NCBI RefSeq assembly: GCF_018812025.1
Contig: NC_063050.1
Location: forward strand, 12,999,037 to 13,063,036
DNA length: 64,000 nucleotides
Reading direction: 5' to 3'
From: Megalobrama amblycephala
Lineage: Eukaryota; Chordata; Actinopteri; Cypriniformes; Xenocyprididae
Shown here: positions 1-12,786 of the stretch, in pieces
Position numbering within the stretch: position 1 is the first letter of the stretch
How the letters are laid out: each line of letters begins with the position of its first letter
Notes under the pieces: model-generated
What the model saw: the letters and a program-made list of their open reading frames with translations, nothing else
What the model was told of the DNA's origin: nothing
The model's database searches: none
Translations under genes and position numbers: made by a program

Positions 1-134
1 TTTCTGCCATCTGATAAAAGTACAGCTTTGCATACACTGTATGAATACAAACATGATTAAAAAGATAAGTCAGCACCTGAAATAGTGTTTTTTGACAAAT
101 TCATTTAGTCATTTTTTTGTTTTCCTCTAAACAG

Positions 135-3100
135 CTGCTGGATTATAATGGATAAAGGTTTTATCTGGAGTTTTCTGGGTCCTGTTTGTGTCATACTAGC
201 GGTAAGCATATTTCTTATTTCTCATTATTTTAATTTATATTAAAAGGAAAACAAGGTGATTAATTATTCATTATCTACTTTTCAGTTGAACATGATTCTC
301 TTCATCAACATCTTCATCAGTCTGAACTCAACTCTCAAAAATCTGAATGCTGAAGTTTCACAGATGAAACAAACCAAGTAAACATTACGATTTGATCACT
401 CCATAGAAAAATATATGTAGTCAATAGTAACACATTAACTCTCTCTGTTTCTCTACAGGATTATGGTATTTAAAACACTGGCTCAGTTTGTGGTTCTTGG
501 TTGCTCCTGGATTCTGGGTTTCTTCACTAATGGCAGTAAGGTGCTGGAGATCCTCTTCCTGATCTTGAACTCCCAGCAGGGAACCTTCATCTTCCTGGTC
601 TATTGTGTCCTCAATAATGAGGTCAGATATGACTCAATTTACCATCATAATCCATGAGAAATCTGAATATGAAAGACTAATACAGTTGTTTTCATGGATG
701 TTCTGTTATTTACATTATTATATATTATATATTTTCTTATTTTGGCAATCCAAGTCTTTTATAGAGAAATGTCAAGGGAAGTTGTGCAATCTGTTACTTT
801 TCCTTTTCCTTCCTGTGATGGAATGTTCAAATTAGCCAAAACTATTCAAACTGCAACTGTCAGAAATTCTCATATAAATATGCATTTGATCTGTCTGTCT
901 GACTGCATGACATTAATCCTTTCAAACTCCAAGCTTTTAAAATGACTTTAAACTTTTAGGCCTGGCTTTCTCAAGCTTTTTTCTATTTTGTCCTCTGTAA
1001 TTAAGTGATTTTATGATCCTGCACCATAGGAAAACCATCTCAATCTCTCCATAGACAGTATATGGAAGAAAAATATATCAGAAAGCCTCTTAAAGGGTTA
1101 GTTCCCCCAAAAATGAAATTCCTGTCAGTAAGTACTTGCCCTTATCTCGTTCCAATGCCGTAAGACCTTCATTCATTTTCGGAACACAAATTAAGATATT
1201 TTTGATGAAATCCGAAGGTATCTGATCCACACATAGACAGCAACGTCATTGCACCTTCTGACGTCCAGAAAGGTACACTCTTAAAACAGATGTGTTAAAA
1301 ACAATACAACCTGTGTTATATTTTATTTCATTTTGTGTTAATTTTAACTCAACCAGTGTGTTATTTTTTCTTAATACAGGCATAAAATATTTAACACACT
1401 AATGTGTGTGAGAGAGAGAGAGAAACGACACTGTGTCCAACACAACATGTGTTAACTATCATCCAATCACATTGCTGCTACGTCACTCCACAAGCCGTTA
1501 AGCAAGTTTGTGCCTCTTTCTTCATTGGCGGATGACTTAACACACGGGGGTGTTAAGATATAACACAGGTTGTGTTAAAAACAACACAACCTGTGTTATA
1601 TCTTAACACATCCGTGTGTCTAGTTAAGGACAACACATTTTGTGTTACTTTTTTTAACTCAACCAGTGTGTTATTCTTCTTAACACAGGCAATGTGGTAA
1701 AATATTTAACACACTAATGTGTCATAAATCACATAATTTGTGTCATAGATGTGCTATTTTGACCAGTTAAAAGGAATGCAATACACACTCTTAGAAAGGA
1801 TGTTAAAACTGACTCAAAATGTGTTAAATTCGTACACATCAGTGTGTGAGTTTATGGACAACACTTGTTGTGTTAATTCTGACACATTCACTGAGTCAAT
1901 GATTTTAACACAGTAAATGTGTCAGGAAGGTGATCTGCTGTTAACAAGCAGAATCAAAGGAGAAAATCACAATTTTTACGCCACCATCGTGGAGATGAGT
2001 GTTTGCTTTAGTTGGGCTCTTGAACCTTGACTTTTTAACATTAGATTTTGTTTGGGCTGTTGTAACAGCTAGTCAAGCGAACAGAAAAGACGATTAGGTG
2101 GTGTTGGTTGTGTTTTCACATAATCATTATTTGACCTGAATCACTGAACTCATTTAGAGCCCAATCTCTGAGTTAGATTTACATTACTGATTACAGCAGC
2201 ACTGTGATTCTACAGCAGAAGATCAGCTTTCTCAATATAATCTGAAGGATTTCTCAAAAGGTGTTCTGATAAAAAAAAAATAAAAAATCTTTCATTTAGA
2301 GACACAGACATCAAGAATCAGCCTGTGAATCTCAACAGTGATGAGAATAATAAAGCATGTTGCAGTGCATGCTGGGAGCCACCAATTAAAATTCATCTAT
2401 GGCTCCCATCATGCATTGCTGCTTGAATAAATAATGAGCTTAATTGTCTTAATTTAATTTCCTTTATTCTCACTATTTTTTTTTCTTTCTCTGTTTTATG
2501 AGACTTTTTAGGAGCTTCTTTTCTAATGTTTCTAAAATCAGAATATGTTGCCTGTCACCACTGTTGAGATTCACAGGCTGATTCTTGATGTCTGTGTGTG
2601 CCTAAAAGCAATGTTTTTTTTTTGATCAGAACAATTTTTTAAGAAATACCTTTGAATTATGTAGAAAAAGCTGATCTTCTGCTATAATCAATAATGTAAA
2701 TCTAGCTCAGAGATTGGGCTCTAAATGAGCTCAAAACAAATAATGATTATGTGAAAACATAACAAACACCACCTGATCATCTTTGCACTTTGCTTGTCTG
2801 GCTATTATAACTTGATTACAACAGCCCAAACAAAATCTAATATTAAAAAGTCAAGGGTCAAGAGACCAACTAAAGCAAACACTCATCTCCATGATGGTAA
2901 CATTTAAACTTGTGAATTTTTCCTTTGATTCTGCTTGTTAACAGCAGATCACCTTCCTGCCACAATGAATGTGTCAAAATGAACACAAGTCCACCGATGA
3001 AGAAAGAGGCACAAACTTGCTTAACGGCTTGTGGAGTGACGCAGCAGCAATGTGATTGGATGATAGTTTAACACGTTGTGTTGGACACAGTGTTGTTTCT

Positions 3101-3599
3101 CTCTTTCTCTCTCTCTCTCTCTCTGCACATGATCAACTTAAATTGACACAAAAAATGTGTTAAAATAGCCATAACACGAAAAAATTTGTTATTAATTAAC
3201 ACATCCTTTTTGAGAGTGTAGTTAGAAACATGGTTAAAATAGTCAACGTGAATGCAGTGGTTCAACCTTAATGTTATGAAGCGACAACAATAGTTTTTGT
3301 GCGCAAGAACAAAACAAAAATAATTACTTCAACAATTTGAACTCGGGGCTGGCTTCCTTGGACACGAGAGTGAGATATTAATGACAGAATTTCATTTTGG
3401 GGGGAACTAACACTTTAAAACATATTTTCTTACCTGTTTATTATAATTTATTATAATGTTGATAAGTTTCAGAGGTTAAATTGATGTCATAAAATCACTC
3501 AGCTCTTCTCGTCTCATTCTTGTCCAGTTCAGGCAACAGTACAGGAAGTTCTTCAGATATCTCGGATATGTCTTTGCTGTGGACGCAAACAACACTTAG
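135..3599 (+). CDS. Adhesion GPCR (ADGRE/CD97-like), 3' part, four exons
   Basis: Four exons join in frame: 135-201, 286-377, 459-621 and 3528-3599. All introns are GT-AG. The product is a cell-surface seven-transmembrane receptor; only the last transmembrane segments and tail are in the window. The first exon encodes a segment with GFIWSFLGPVCVILA. The second continues with NMILFINIFISLNSTLKN. The third has the LGCSWILGFF and NSQQGTFIFLVYCVLNNE motifs typical of TM6-TM7 in adhesion receptors. The last exon gives FRQQYRKFFRYLGY and then a stop at 3597-3599; it matches the basic juxtamembrane tail of the family. An AATAAA at 3622-3627 could be the polyadenylation signal. The upstream exons (GAIN domain, TM1-TM4) lie outside the window. 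The 2.9-kb last intron is filled by nested transposons. The ADGRE-like placement is from motif memory; membership of the adhesion GPCR class is well supported. Confidence 0.85.
1090..3418. mobile_element. TTAA-flanked non-autonomous DNA element, split by a palindromic insertion
   Basis: The ends are AGGGTTAGTTCCCCC on the left and the near-complement GGGGAACTAACACT on the right, each flanked by TTAA (1090-1093 and 3415-3418). The outer parts (1094-1275 and 3220-3414) are a very common cyprinid repeat with TTTTTGATGAAATCCGAAGG. They rejoin cleanly when the 1276-3219 insertion is removed, so the original element was about 380 bp. TTAA flanks suggest a piggyBac-type origin. The fragment at 7230-7382 belongs to the same family. 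Confidence 0.6.
1276..3219. mobile_element. Palindromic foldback element, TA target duplication (1.94 kb)
   Basis: It starts CACTCTTAAAA and ends with the near complement TTTTTGAGAGTG. It is flanked by TA on both sides (1274-1275 and 3220-3221), and removing it restores the host repeat. The two halves are long imperfect inverted repeats. Left-arm landmarks at about 1945, 2145 and 2306 (the AACAAGCAGAATC, CTGAACTCATTTAGAG and GACATCAAGAATCAG blocks) reappear complemented at about 2930, 2720 and 2580. The centre is near 2.45 kb. The left outer part (1276-1800) holds extra GTGTTA-rich repeats. No transposase is present. TA duplication suggests mobilisation by a Tc1/mariner-type enzyme. Confidence 0.7.
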
Positions 3600-4060
3600 G
3601 ATTACAAAATTATGACCAGGAAATAAAACGTACTGCTCAAGTGCCATTAATATACAGGTGATGTTGTCATTATTCCAGTCTGCATTTCCCTGTCTCAAGG
3701 TTAAGGACTTTTATGTTGAAGTTTTGTGTGTTCACTTCCTCTGTTTAGTTCCTGGTTCCTCACTCCCTTGTCCATAATTACCCTCATTTGTTACCATGGC
3801 CACTTGTTGCCTACACCTGTCCCTCGTTAGTCCCTTGATTTCCTTGTGTATTTGTGTTTTAGTTGCCTTGTGTCGGCCGTTGTTTTTGCATGTTTCATGA
3901 AGCTTTTGTTCCTTGCATTTTGTTCCTGTTCCTGGTTTGGATTTTGATGTGGATTATCTTTCTTTGTGTTTTTGAATTGTGGATTTTTGCTCCTCTTCTT
4001 CTGCTTCATAACAAATGTTATATTTACAGTAAAACATACAACAGAATCAATGTTTTGGAT
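3600..4060. other. 3' flank of gene 1; no gene recognised
   Basis: Downstream of the gene 1 stop the sequence becomes T-rich (3700-4000), with a stretch that resembles a retroelement leader or LTR. No ends or coding motif could be defined. The short ORFs on both strands have no recognisable domain. Confidence 0.4.
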
Positions 4061-4068
4061 GTTAAATG

Positions 4069-5380
4069 CAGAGGTGGACATTCCAGGGGTCAGAAAGTAA
4101 AAGTCCTGCCATATTTTTATCTCATCCACTGAAGCATTAATGAGATAATTAAGTGATAAATTGAGTGATGATTGAGCATTATTGAAGACACCTGATGATA
4201 ACAAGCAGAATCACCAAAGGAGAAAATCACAATTTTTAAGTTACCACCATCGAGGTCAGGGTTTGTTTTAGTTGAGCTCTTGACCCTTGCCTTTTTAGTG
4301 TTAGATTTTGTTTGGGCAGTTTTAACTGCATTAAAACCAACCAGACAAGCAAAGCTAAAAGATGATCAGGTGTTGTTGGTTATGTTTTCTCAAAATCATT
4401 ATTTGATCTGAATCACTGAACTCATTTAGAGCCCAATCTCTGAGTTAGATTTACATTATTGATTACAGCAGCACTGTGATTCTGCAGAAGATTAGCTTAT
4501 ACAATACAGACTTTTTTTTTTTTTTTTTTTTTAAAAGTTGTCCTTATCACAAAAAAAATATATATATATTTTAGGCACACACAGACATCAAGTATCAGCC
4601 TGTGAATCTCAACAACGGTGACAAGCAACATATTCTGATAAACAGATCAACTCTGAACATTAGAAAACAAGCTACTAAAAAGTCACAGAAAAACAGCAAA
4701 ATTTTAATAGTGAGAATAAAGAAAATTACTAAGACAATTTAGCTCATAATTTATTCATACAGCAATGCATGATGGGAGCCATGGATGAATTTTGATTGGT
4801 GGCTCCCAGAATGCACTGCAACATGCTTTATGATGGCCACCACTGTTGAGATTCACAGGATGATTCTTGATGTCTGTGTGTTTAAATGAGCTCTGCTTTT
4901 TTTTTTTTTTTTTAAATCAGAACTCTAAAAAAAAAATTGTATTGTAAAAGCTGATCTTGTGCTGTAGAATCACAGTGCTGCTGTAATCAATAATGTAAAT
5001 CTAACTCAGAGATTGAACTCTAAATGAGTTCAGTGATTCAGATCAAATAATGTTTATGTAAAAACATAACCAACACCACCTAACCATCTTTTAACTTTGC
5101 TTGTCTGTTTGGTTTTAATGCAGTTAAAATTGCCCAAACAAAATCTAATATTAAACAGTCAAGGATCAAGAGCTCAACTAAAACAAACCCTGACCTCGAT
5201 GATGGTAACTTAAAAATTGTGATTTTCTCCTTTGGTGATTCTGCTTGTTATCATCAGGTGTCTTCAATAATGCTCAATCATCACTTAATTAATCACTTAT
5301 TTATCTCATTAATGCTTCAGTGGGTGGAATAAAAATATGGCAGGACTTTTACTTTCTGAACCCTGGAATGTCCACCTCTG
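4069..5380. mobile_element. Palindromic hAT-type non-autonomous element (1.31 kb)
   Basis: The terminal inverted repeats start CAGAGGTGGACATTCCAG and end with the complement CTGGAATGTCCACCTCTG. The element is flanked by a perfect 8-bp duplication GTTAAATG (4061-4068 and 5381-5388). An 8-bp duplication with CAG-starting ends is the hAT signature. The arms are inverted repeats almost to the centre (about 4.73 kb). They carry the same core blocks as the TA-type element at 1276-3219, including CTGATGATAACAAGCAGAATC. No transposase is present. Confidence 0.8.
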
Positions 5381-5388
5381 GTTAAATG

Positions 5389-6600
5389 TAGTCTCAGCCC
5401 ATTTCTGTATACCAGTCTTTTGATAAATACTGTTAACTGTATTTAATCTTTCTTCTGTTTGAATCCTTTTTATATTACTTCAAATACTTCAACATCTGTT
5501 TTGTCTTATGGCTTGCATTTTTGTTTTAAAACATGGGAATGGTTAAATTTTGTTTTCGGTCAGGTTAACACACATTTTGTTACAAAGTTATGTCTCAATA
5601 AACAGACAAAGCAAAAAGCTCCATATAATAGGCTGACTCTAATTTGAGAAGAATATCCTGGTTTGAAAAATAAAAATTTAAATCAAGCCATCCCCTGCAA
5701 CATATCTGTATTTAAAATGTAACACAAAAGTCTTAAAGGGGTGAGTCATGAACTGCATTATTTTTTATTTTATTATTTTATGTTTTCTGGGATGCACTTA
5801 AGTTAGTATGATTTTTACTAAAAAAAAATTGTCAATTTAGAAATAAAAGACATTTTTCCTACACTGATTTTATCCCTCTGATTTGAACAATCTGTTTTAA
5901 GGGGCGTGTCTGCTGTGAGACCCTAACCACTGCTGTGATTGGCTGACCTATTTGCATATGAAAATAGTTAATCCGGTTGATATAAGCTAAAACAATCTTG
6001 GGATGCTGTTTGAGAAGAGTGTATATGCGAATGTGTGTTGTGCACATGACTGCAATGATTAAAATAGTGTCTTAAAGATACACAAAGTGCAAACAGAATA
6101 CTATACAGTGACATCAAAATTAGTTTTAATAAGCAATAAGTTTAGTATCACACCGAGCTATTACGGTCGTGAAACTGTGGTGAGTCATGCAACTAGTCAG
6201 AGCGATAGATACGCTTTTAAGCAAAGTAATTATATTCAGTCATTTAACAGTTAAGTTAATTACTTAACGCACATAATACTGCACAAAATAAAGCAATCAC
6301 AAAAACTCTCTCTGTCTAAAACTCGTACAATCTGAACCAATATGAACTAATACAGTAAAGTGGATATTTACCGCACATCATCAGTTATATTTGGTAATAT
6401 ACTGCCACCTGTTGGCACATTTGTGTAATTTAGAGCAGAGATTAAGTCGTGATCATGAGAAAACAACTTTTGTTATCTCGAGATCGCGAGAAAATTAAGT
6501 TGTGATCACGACAAAAGAACATTTGTTATCTCGAGATCACAAGAAAATTAAGTTGTGATCACGACAAAACAAGATTGAAAAAAATAATAATCCATGGCCG
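5389..6600. other. Intergenic DNA, no gene seen
   Basis: This stretch is AT-rich. A short GTGAGTCATGAACTG-containing segment (5740-5960) looks like a dispersed repeat. Three near copies of GTTATCTCGAGATC/AAATTAAGTTGTGATCACGA lie at about 6430-6565. No coding motif or RNA gene was recognised. Confidence 0.4.
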
Positions 6601-6612
6601 TTTAGGGCTTCC

Positions 6613-7150
6613 GTACTGTTAAACCTTGCTGTAAAAAAAATGGCCAAATTCTGACAGTAACTTTCGAGAAAATAGCCTACAGGAATATACTGTGAGTTAA
6701 CATCGCTCAAAGTCGACACTCAAAGGCTGTGTTCTAAATCACACCCTATACCCTCATTCACTATTCCCTACATTAGTTCACTAATATAGTACACTTGAAA
6801 GAGTGAGTGAAAAGAAGTGAGTGAATTCAGACACTGATGGACACCTGATAAGCAGAATCACTGAAGGACAGAGAAACAAGAAAAAAAAAAAAAAGAGACG
6901 AGCAGAAACACAAGAACTACAACTGACTTCAGCCACACTGAGTGTGAAACCAGTTCACAAACCAGTTTGACATTATTTCTTTCATACATGTACAGAAGTT
7001 TGTGTTGAGAATAAACATGTTTGGATGTTGATGTTTAATTGAAAATAAAAATGCATATAAGTTTGCAGTCGTGGTCTTGACTCTTTAACAGTAGTTTTCT
7101 CTGGCTGCTGTAACTGAGTGTTTATAAAACACATTTGATATGGCAAGAAA
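6613..7150. repeat. Half of a palindromic element with CTGTTAAACCTTGCTGT end
   Basis: It begins with CTGTTAAACCTTGCTGTAAA and runs through the block GTGAGTTAACATCGCTCAAAG into a segment with TTTGTGTTGAGAATAAAC. The same segment occurs in the same orientation at 28932-29560, and complemented at 25440-25997 and 34330-34938. Only one arm is present here; the other end is not seen. Confidence 0.55.
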
Positions 7151-8070
7151 AATCCAACATGAAGTTGATGCTTTTAGCTGTTGTGATGATGATGTAATCA
7201 TTTTGCACTTGTCTAATGCACTGATGAATATATTGTTGTCTATGGTCATATACCTCTCTTATTTCATCAAAAATATCTTAATTTGTGTTCTGAAGATGAA
7301 CAAAGGTTTTACTGGTGTGGAACGACATGAGGGTGAGTAATTAATGGCAGAATTTTTATTTTTGGATGAACTAACCCTTTAAGACTATAATTGCTTTATT
7401 TAAAATATGTATTATACATGCAGTATCATATCTGATCACATATCTATATATTATGAAGTGTATTACTAAATATAAAATTATACACTATGATATATTAGTA
7501 AATACATTGTCACATATTTTTTCAATATATGAAAAGTGGCAATTCCTTATGTATTATTCAATATATTGTAATATATTAACACAATATATTATTCTGTACA
7601 TTTTCAAATGTACCATTAAAATAAAATTCAATAAAATTAAAATATTTATCATTCATATATAAGGAAATACAAACCCGATTCCAAAAAAGTTGGGACACTG
7701 TACAAATTGTGAATAAAAAAGCAAAAATTGCAATAATTTACAAATCTCATAAACTTATATTTTATTCACATTAGAATATAGATAACATATCAAATGTTGA
7801 AAGTGAGACATTTTGAAATGTCATGCTAAATATTGGCTCATTTTGGATTTCATCAGAGCTACACATTCCAAAAAAGTTGGGACAGGTAGCAATAAGAGGC
7901 CGGAAAAGTTAAATGTACATATAAGGAACAGCTGGAGGACCAATTTGCAACTTATTAGGTCAATTGGCAACATGATTGGGTATAAAAAGAGCCTCTCAGA
8001 GTGGCAGTGTCTCTCAGAAGTCAAGAAGGGCAGAGGATCACCAATTCCCCCAATGCTGCGGTGAAAAATA

Positions 8071-9048
8071 GTGGAGCAATATCAGAAAGGAGTTTCTCAG
8101 AGAAAAATTGCAAAGAGTTTGAAGTTATCATCATCTACAGTGCATAATATCATCCAAAGATTCAGAGAGTCTGGAACAATCTCTGTGCATAAGGGTCAAG
8201 GCTGGAAAATCATACTAGATGCCCGTGATCTTCGGGCCCTTAGACGGCACTGCATCACATACAAGAATGCTACTGTAATGGAAATCACAACATGGGCTCA
8301 GGAATACTTCCAGAAAACATTGTCGGTGAACACAATCCGCCGTGCCATTCACCGTTGCCGGCTAAAACTCTATAGGTCAAAAAATAAGCCATATCTAAAC
8401 ATGATCCAGAAGCGCAGGCGTTTTCTCTGGGCCAAGGCTCATTTAAAATGGACTGTGGCAAAGTGGAAAACTGTTCTGTGGTCAGACGAATCAAAATTTG
8501 AAGTTCTTTTTGGAAAACTGGGACGCCATGTCATCCGGACTAAAGAGGACAAGGACAACCCAAGTTGTTATCAGCACTCAGTTCAGAAGCCTGCATCTCT
8601 GATGGTATGGGGTTGCATGAGTGCATGTGGCATGGGCAGCTTACACATCTGGAAAGGCACCATCAATGCCGAAAGGTATATCCAAGTTCTAGAAAAACAT
8701 ATGCTCCCATCCAGACGTCGTCTCTTTCAGGGAAGACCTTGCATTTTCCAACATGACAATGCCAGACCACATACTGCATCAATTACAACATCATGGCTGC
8801 GTAGAAGAAGGATCCGGGTACTGAAATGGCCAGCCTGCAGTCCAGATCTTTCACCCATAGAAAACATTTGGCGCATCATAAAGAGGAAGATGCGACAAAG
8901 AATACCTAAGACAGTTGAGCAACTAGAAGCCTGTATTAGACAAGAATGGGACAACATTGCTATTCCTAAACTTGAGCAACTTGTCTCCTCAGTCCCCAGA
9001 CGTTTGCAGACTGTTATAAAAAGAAGAGGGGATGCCACACAGTGGTAA
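8071..9048 (+). pseudogene. Tc1-like DD34E transposase, N-terminal nonsense mutation
   Basis: The 325-codon open stretch encodes a Tc1 family transposase, the nuclear enzyme that cuts and pastes its own element at TA sites. An HTH region begins near QRKIAKSLKLSSSTVHNII, followed by a second HTH-like part with SVNTIRRAIHRCRLK. The catalytic triad is intact: first D in LWSDESKFEV, second D in FQHDNARPHTA and E in SPIENIW. The last two are separated by 34 residues (DD34E). It ends with RRGDATQW and a TAA. There is no ATG at the head of the open stretch: its first codon is GTG, and an in-frame TGA lies just upstream at 8062-8064. The reading frame continues upstream of that stop (MLR, then TGA, then the KIVEQYQKG region), which looks like a CGA-to-TGA change. 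The copy is probably inactive unless translation starts internally. Confidence 0.9.
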
Positions 9049-9157
9049 ACATGGCCTTGTCCCAACTTTTTTGAGATGTGTTGATGCCATGAAAATTTAA
9101 AATCAACTTATTTTTCCCTTGAAATTATACATTTTCTCAGTTTAAACATTTGATATG

Positions 9158-9596
9158 TGTTGTGGAAATTTTAATTTTTCATATGCTTTAACCTGTATTC
9201 TTGTGAAATATGATGCTTATGGAACATGATATGATGCTGGCTTCATTGGTAATGTTTAACATAGTGTTAACATAGATGCTAGAAATAGAAAGAGCAAGAT
9301 ATGGTATGAGGACACATGCAAGATGTATGTTAAAAACATGTCTGTGCTAACAATGTGTGGAAAGTTACAGCCACTAAGAGATGTTCCAAATATGGTAAAA
9401 GGATAGAGGCTTCGGCCTTGGAGTTTAGAGATATAAAAGTGAGGGGAAGCTTTCGTTCTGGGTCTTACACTCTGCAGCTACTTGTGTTTCTGTATGACCT
9501 GTCTGACCTTTCTTGCAAGAAATAAAAGCTTTAAAGACAATTGGACGTGTTTGTCTCTTAACCAGTAGAGTCGGAGATGATTTTTTTGCCACAACA
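9158..9596 (+). repeat. 5' LTR of the endogenous retrovirus
   Basis: TG...CA ends are extended to TGTTGTGG...CCACAACA. A TATAAAAG box lies near 9432 and an AATAAA near 9521, giving a plausible U3-R-U5 order. It differs from the 3' LTR by about three substitutions and one base in a T run. Confidence 0.85.
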
Positions 9597-11453
9597 ATTT
9601 GTTGTCAGAAGTGGGATTTCCTGGTGCTCTTTGGCTTGGACTCAGGAGCGTTCAATGTTTGGCCGACCTGAGGAGACAAAATACTCAGCCCTACCCCACG
9701 TCTGATTAGGGAAGAAGGGGTCGACCGCGACTGAGCCCGCCTGGCATCACGGAATTGCGAAAAGAATCCAGGTGGCTCTTGAATGCAACTTCCCTAACCT
9801 CCAGAAAACACCTGATTTTGGTGAAGAAAACTGTCAAAGATCTGGAATGGGAAAGAGCGGGTACCAGTGTGCACGAGGTGATTTCTCAAAGACGGGTAAG
9901 ATCCTCTTTGGCCAGACGAGGACAACCTAAGGCAGGGGGTCACGCCGCCACTGGGCATCTACCCTGATGGGAGGTGTTTATGTGAGATGGGTATGAGAGT
10001 TGAGCAGGATGTCTGTAAGGCCAGCAGCATCATGAAGGGGGAATGACCTGTGAGAAGAACAGCAGTCTGACCCAAAAATGCTCCTCTATAGCACTCATCA
10101 GAAACCGCGTTCCTGAGAGGGCTTGTTTTTCATTGTGACAAGCAACTATGCCAGGGGACAAGACCCTGAGGGAAAAGAGTATTGATATAAAGCTGATGGG
10201 AATGAGCTTTCAAGAGCCGACTGAGAACATGAGGTGATTGTCCGTAATTTCTGGGGAGACCAGAGTAAAATTTAGTAAGTGTTGGCAAGAAATGTATAGA
10301 AGTTTAGGATTCAGCAGGATGATGAATCCCTGAATTCATGAGGCTGTGTGATTTTGAACTAATGTGTTTCTATCATAGTTTTTACTCCTGCAGGTCATTA
10401 GACATGGCAGAGGATAATTCCAAGGCAATGGTGGTGTTAAAGATGAAGACTGATTTTGCAGATTCAAAAGAAAGTTAAGTGCATTCAGCATTTAAACTAA
10501 AGATACCCTCAAAAATGGCTACTAGCATAACATATTTTAGATGGTGGTAATGTTTTCTTTATTTGAAAGTTAAAACATTTACATTTGACCAAGGGTTATG
10601 TATAGTAATTTGATGTTAAATTCGGTCTAAGTTACAGTCTTAAGAGGCTGCTGAAATGATTATTTGTGCAGTAAGAGAGAGAGACAGCTGGGGTAGAGGC
10701 AAGGATACTCTGACTGTCTGTTATCAGTCTGCTAAAGTTTAAACAGAACAAAGCAATGAGACTGGAACCAAAACAACCCAGCTGACTTTTGTGAAAAAGA
10801 ATTAAAATGAACAGAGATGTTTTGAGACTGAATAAAAGATCATGTAAGAAACTAAGTAAAGATCTACAGAAAAAATGGGAAGTTTAAAGATATGCTTTTA
10901 GATTTAACACCAAAAGCAACTTTGAAAGTGAGCAGTTTATAGTCATGTGTGTCTAGTGTGAATGAGTGTTTTATCATTACAGATGGGTTAACTGAAACGA
11001 GAAATTTGGAGAAGCAGATAGTTTGATTGAATCTGATGAAAAGACGATAACGAACATGGGACGAGCTTTAAGTGGATTGTTTATCCAGCTCTGTCTACTA
11101 ATGGTAATTATGACTACTTTTGTCATTTATGATGTTGATTTGAATTACTCTCTGGATCAGTAAGTTTAAGTATTTAGGGAAAATTGGATTTGTGAAATTG
11201 AAGATTGCCATCCATGGGTTAAAACCCCTTGTCTAAATTCAACTTGGGGTCTGAATTTAAACACTGTCAGCTATGTGTGATCACAATGGTAAATGTAAAA
11301 ATGTAGACTTGGCGGCAGAGAAACAGTGACACACTGGCAGTAAACAAGATTATCCAGAGAGCCCAGTAACCTTCATAGAACGAAGGATGATGAGAAGAAA
11401 CATCATTGTTGTTTGACTATCCTTGATCAAGTCTGTACACCATGACTTGACCT

Positions 11454-11640
11454 GCTAGATAAACCATTTGATAACTGTGAGGACGTGTTGTTTGTAGATG
11501 GCTCTGTCTTCAGAGACAAAACAACAGACTGCAATATCGAAGGATAAGTTGTGACCATTGAATGTGAAGTGTTGGTTTCAGGGCTACTGTCCTCTATTTG
11601 GCATAAGCAGATGAGTTTTGACCCTCACTGGAGGGGGTAG
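11454..11640 (+). pseudogene. Retroviral RNase H remnant
   Basis: In one frame a segment with CEDVLFVDGSVFRDKTTD is followed by a stop and then VVTIECEVLVSG. This matches the first catalytic Asp strand and the next strand of retroviral RNase H. Further stops follow, so no function is expected. It is the only pol segment recognised with some confidence in the interior. Confidence 0.55.
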
Positions 11641-12320
11641 ACTGACTGAAAGAATTGTAATACTAACTGAAAAACAGAGTGAAGAAAAATCATTGCACAG
11701 TAAACAATTGCGCTTCAGAAGTATACCCAGCATTGGCTGAGGTACCTGCTAAATTTTGAGCTAAACATAAGAATGAAGTGGTCCTTTTTGTCAGAGAGTG
11801 TGTTGAGACTACAGACTGGGTTGAAAAGAGTGACAATGTGAGTTACAGTAAGAAGTTAGGAGCTTTTATGATAGATAACAAAGGAGAAGTCAAGGTGGAA
11901 AGAATTGTGACTATCTACACAGGTGCCCATTATTAGGTTGGGGTGGTAGACGATCTTTGGGGTGCTGTGGTTTGAATTTCTGGTTGTGCCCAAACTAATG
12001 AAAAAAGTTTCTGTTTCTTTAGGAAGTGCTGGAGCAGACACAGGAGATTGTGTGTAATCTGTCATCTGAAAATAACCTTAATTTTTCAAACTCTTTACAG
12101 AGCATGTTCAGAGACAGAGAAAGCTGGAGAAAATCTGGTTGCAGAATTAAAGATGGATTTTAGTTTAGTGTTGATGGCAAATGTTGTTTAGGGGAACATG
12201 TCTCCAACCACTATGATCAATTGATGATGAACAATGCATCAAAAAGGGGGATGGTAACTAACGAATGTATGGCTGAAAATATGCCTGAAAATTCTAAATT
12301 AGGTTGGAAGAACCCATTTT

Positions 12321-12650
12321 TGTATAAGATACTTTAAGATGAATATGGATGATTAGTGGTTAATCCTCAAAGAATGTGATAGTAAAATGTAACCGAGGTA
12401 TTTGACTTCATGGTAAAGCCCATTCTTTATCTATCTATTAAGGATTTCTATGATTGGGTGATGTATCTGAATTTGTTGTTTGTATGAAGATCAGAAATGA
12501 AGAGCATAAATGTGACGTAAGAACTTAAATTTACTGTATAAGATACTTTAAGATGAATATGGATGATTAGTGGTTAATCCTCAAAGAATGTGATAGTAAA
12601 ATGTAACCGAGGTATTTGACTTCATGGTAAAGCCCATTCTTTATCTATCC
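12321..12650 (+). repeat. 116-bp direct duplication inside the retroviral interior
   Basis: The block starting TGTATAAGATACTTTAAGAT at 12321-12436 recurs at 12535-12650, identical as far as read, about 100 bp apart, near the 3' LTR. Confidence 0.75.
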
Positions 12651-12786
12651 TATTTAGCTTGCTAAAACACAGGGTCTATCCCCACAGAAAAAGCCTTAAG
12701 CATTTTCTAACTTTCTTCACCTCACTGTGATGTGAAATTAAGTAGAAGTAATCATTAGTTATCAATGAATGATAAGAAGAGGGAAT

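Noticed and set aside
459..657. Exon 459 reading through its donor to the stop at 655-657 as the receptor C-terminus
   Set aside because: The tail would be unrelated to the family, whereas the exon at 3528 gives the expected RQQYRK-type tail with a proper acceptor.
3863..4204. ORFs of 89 and 125 residues on opposite strands
   Set aside because: Low-complexity T-rich/A-rich strand readings at the edge of a hAT element, with no recognisable domain.
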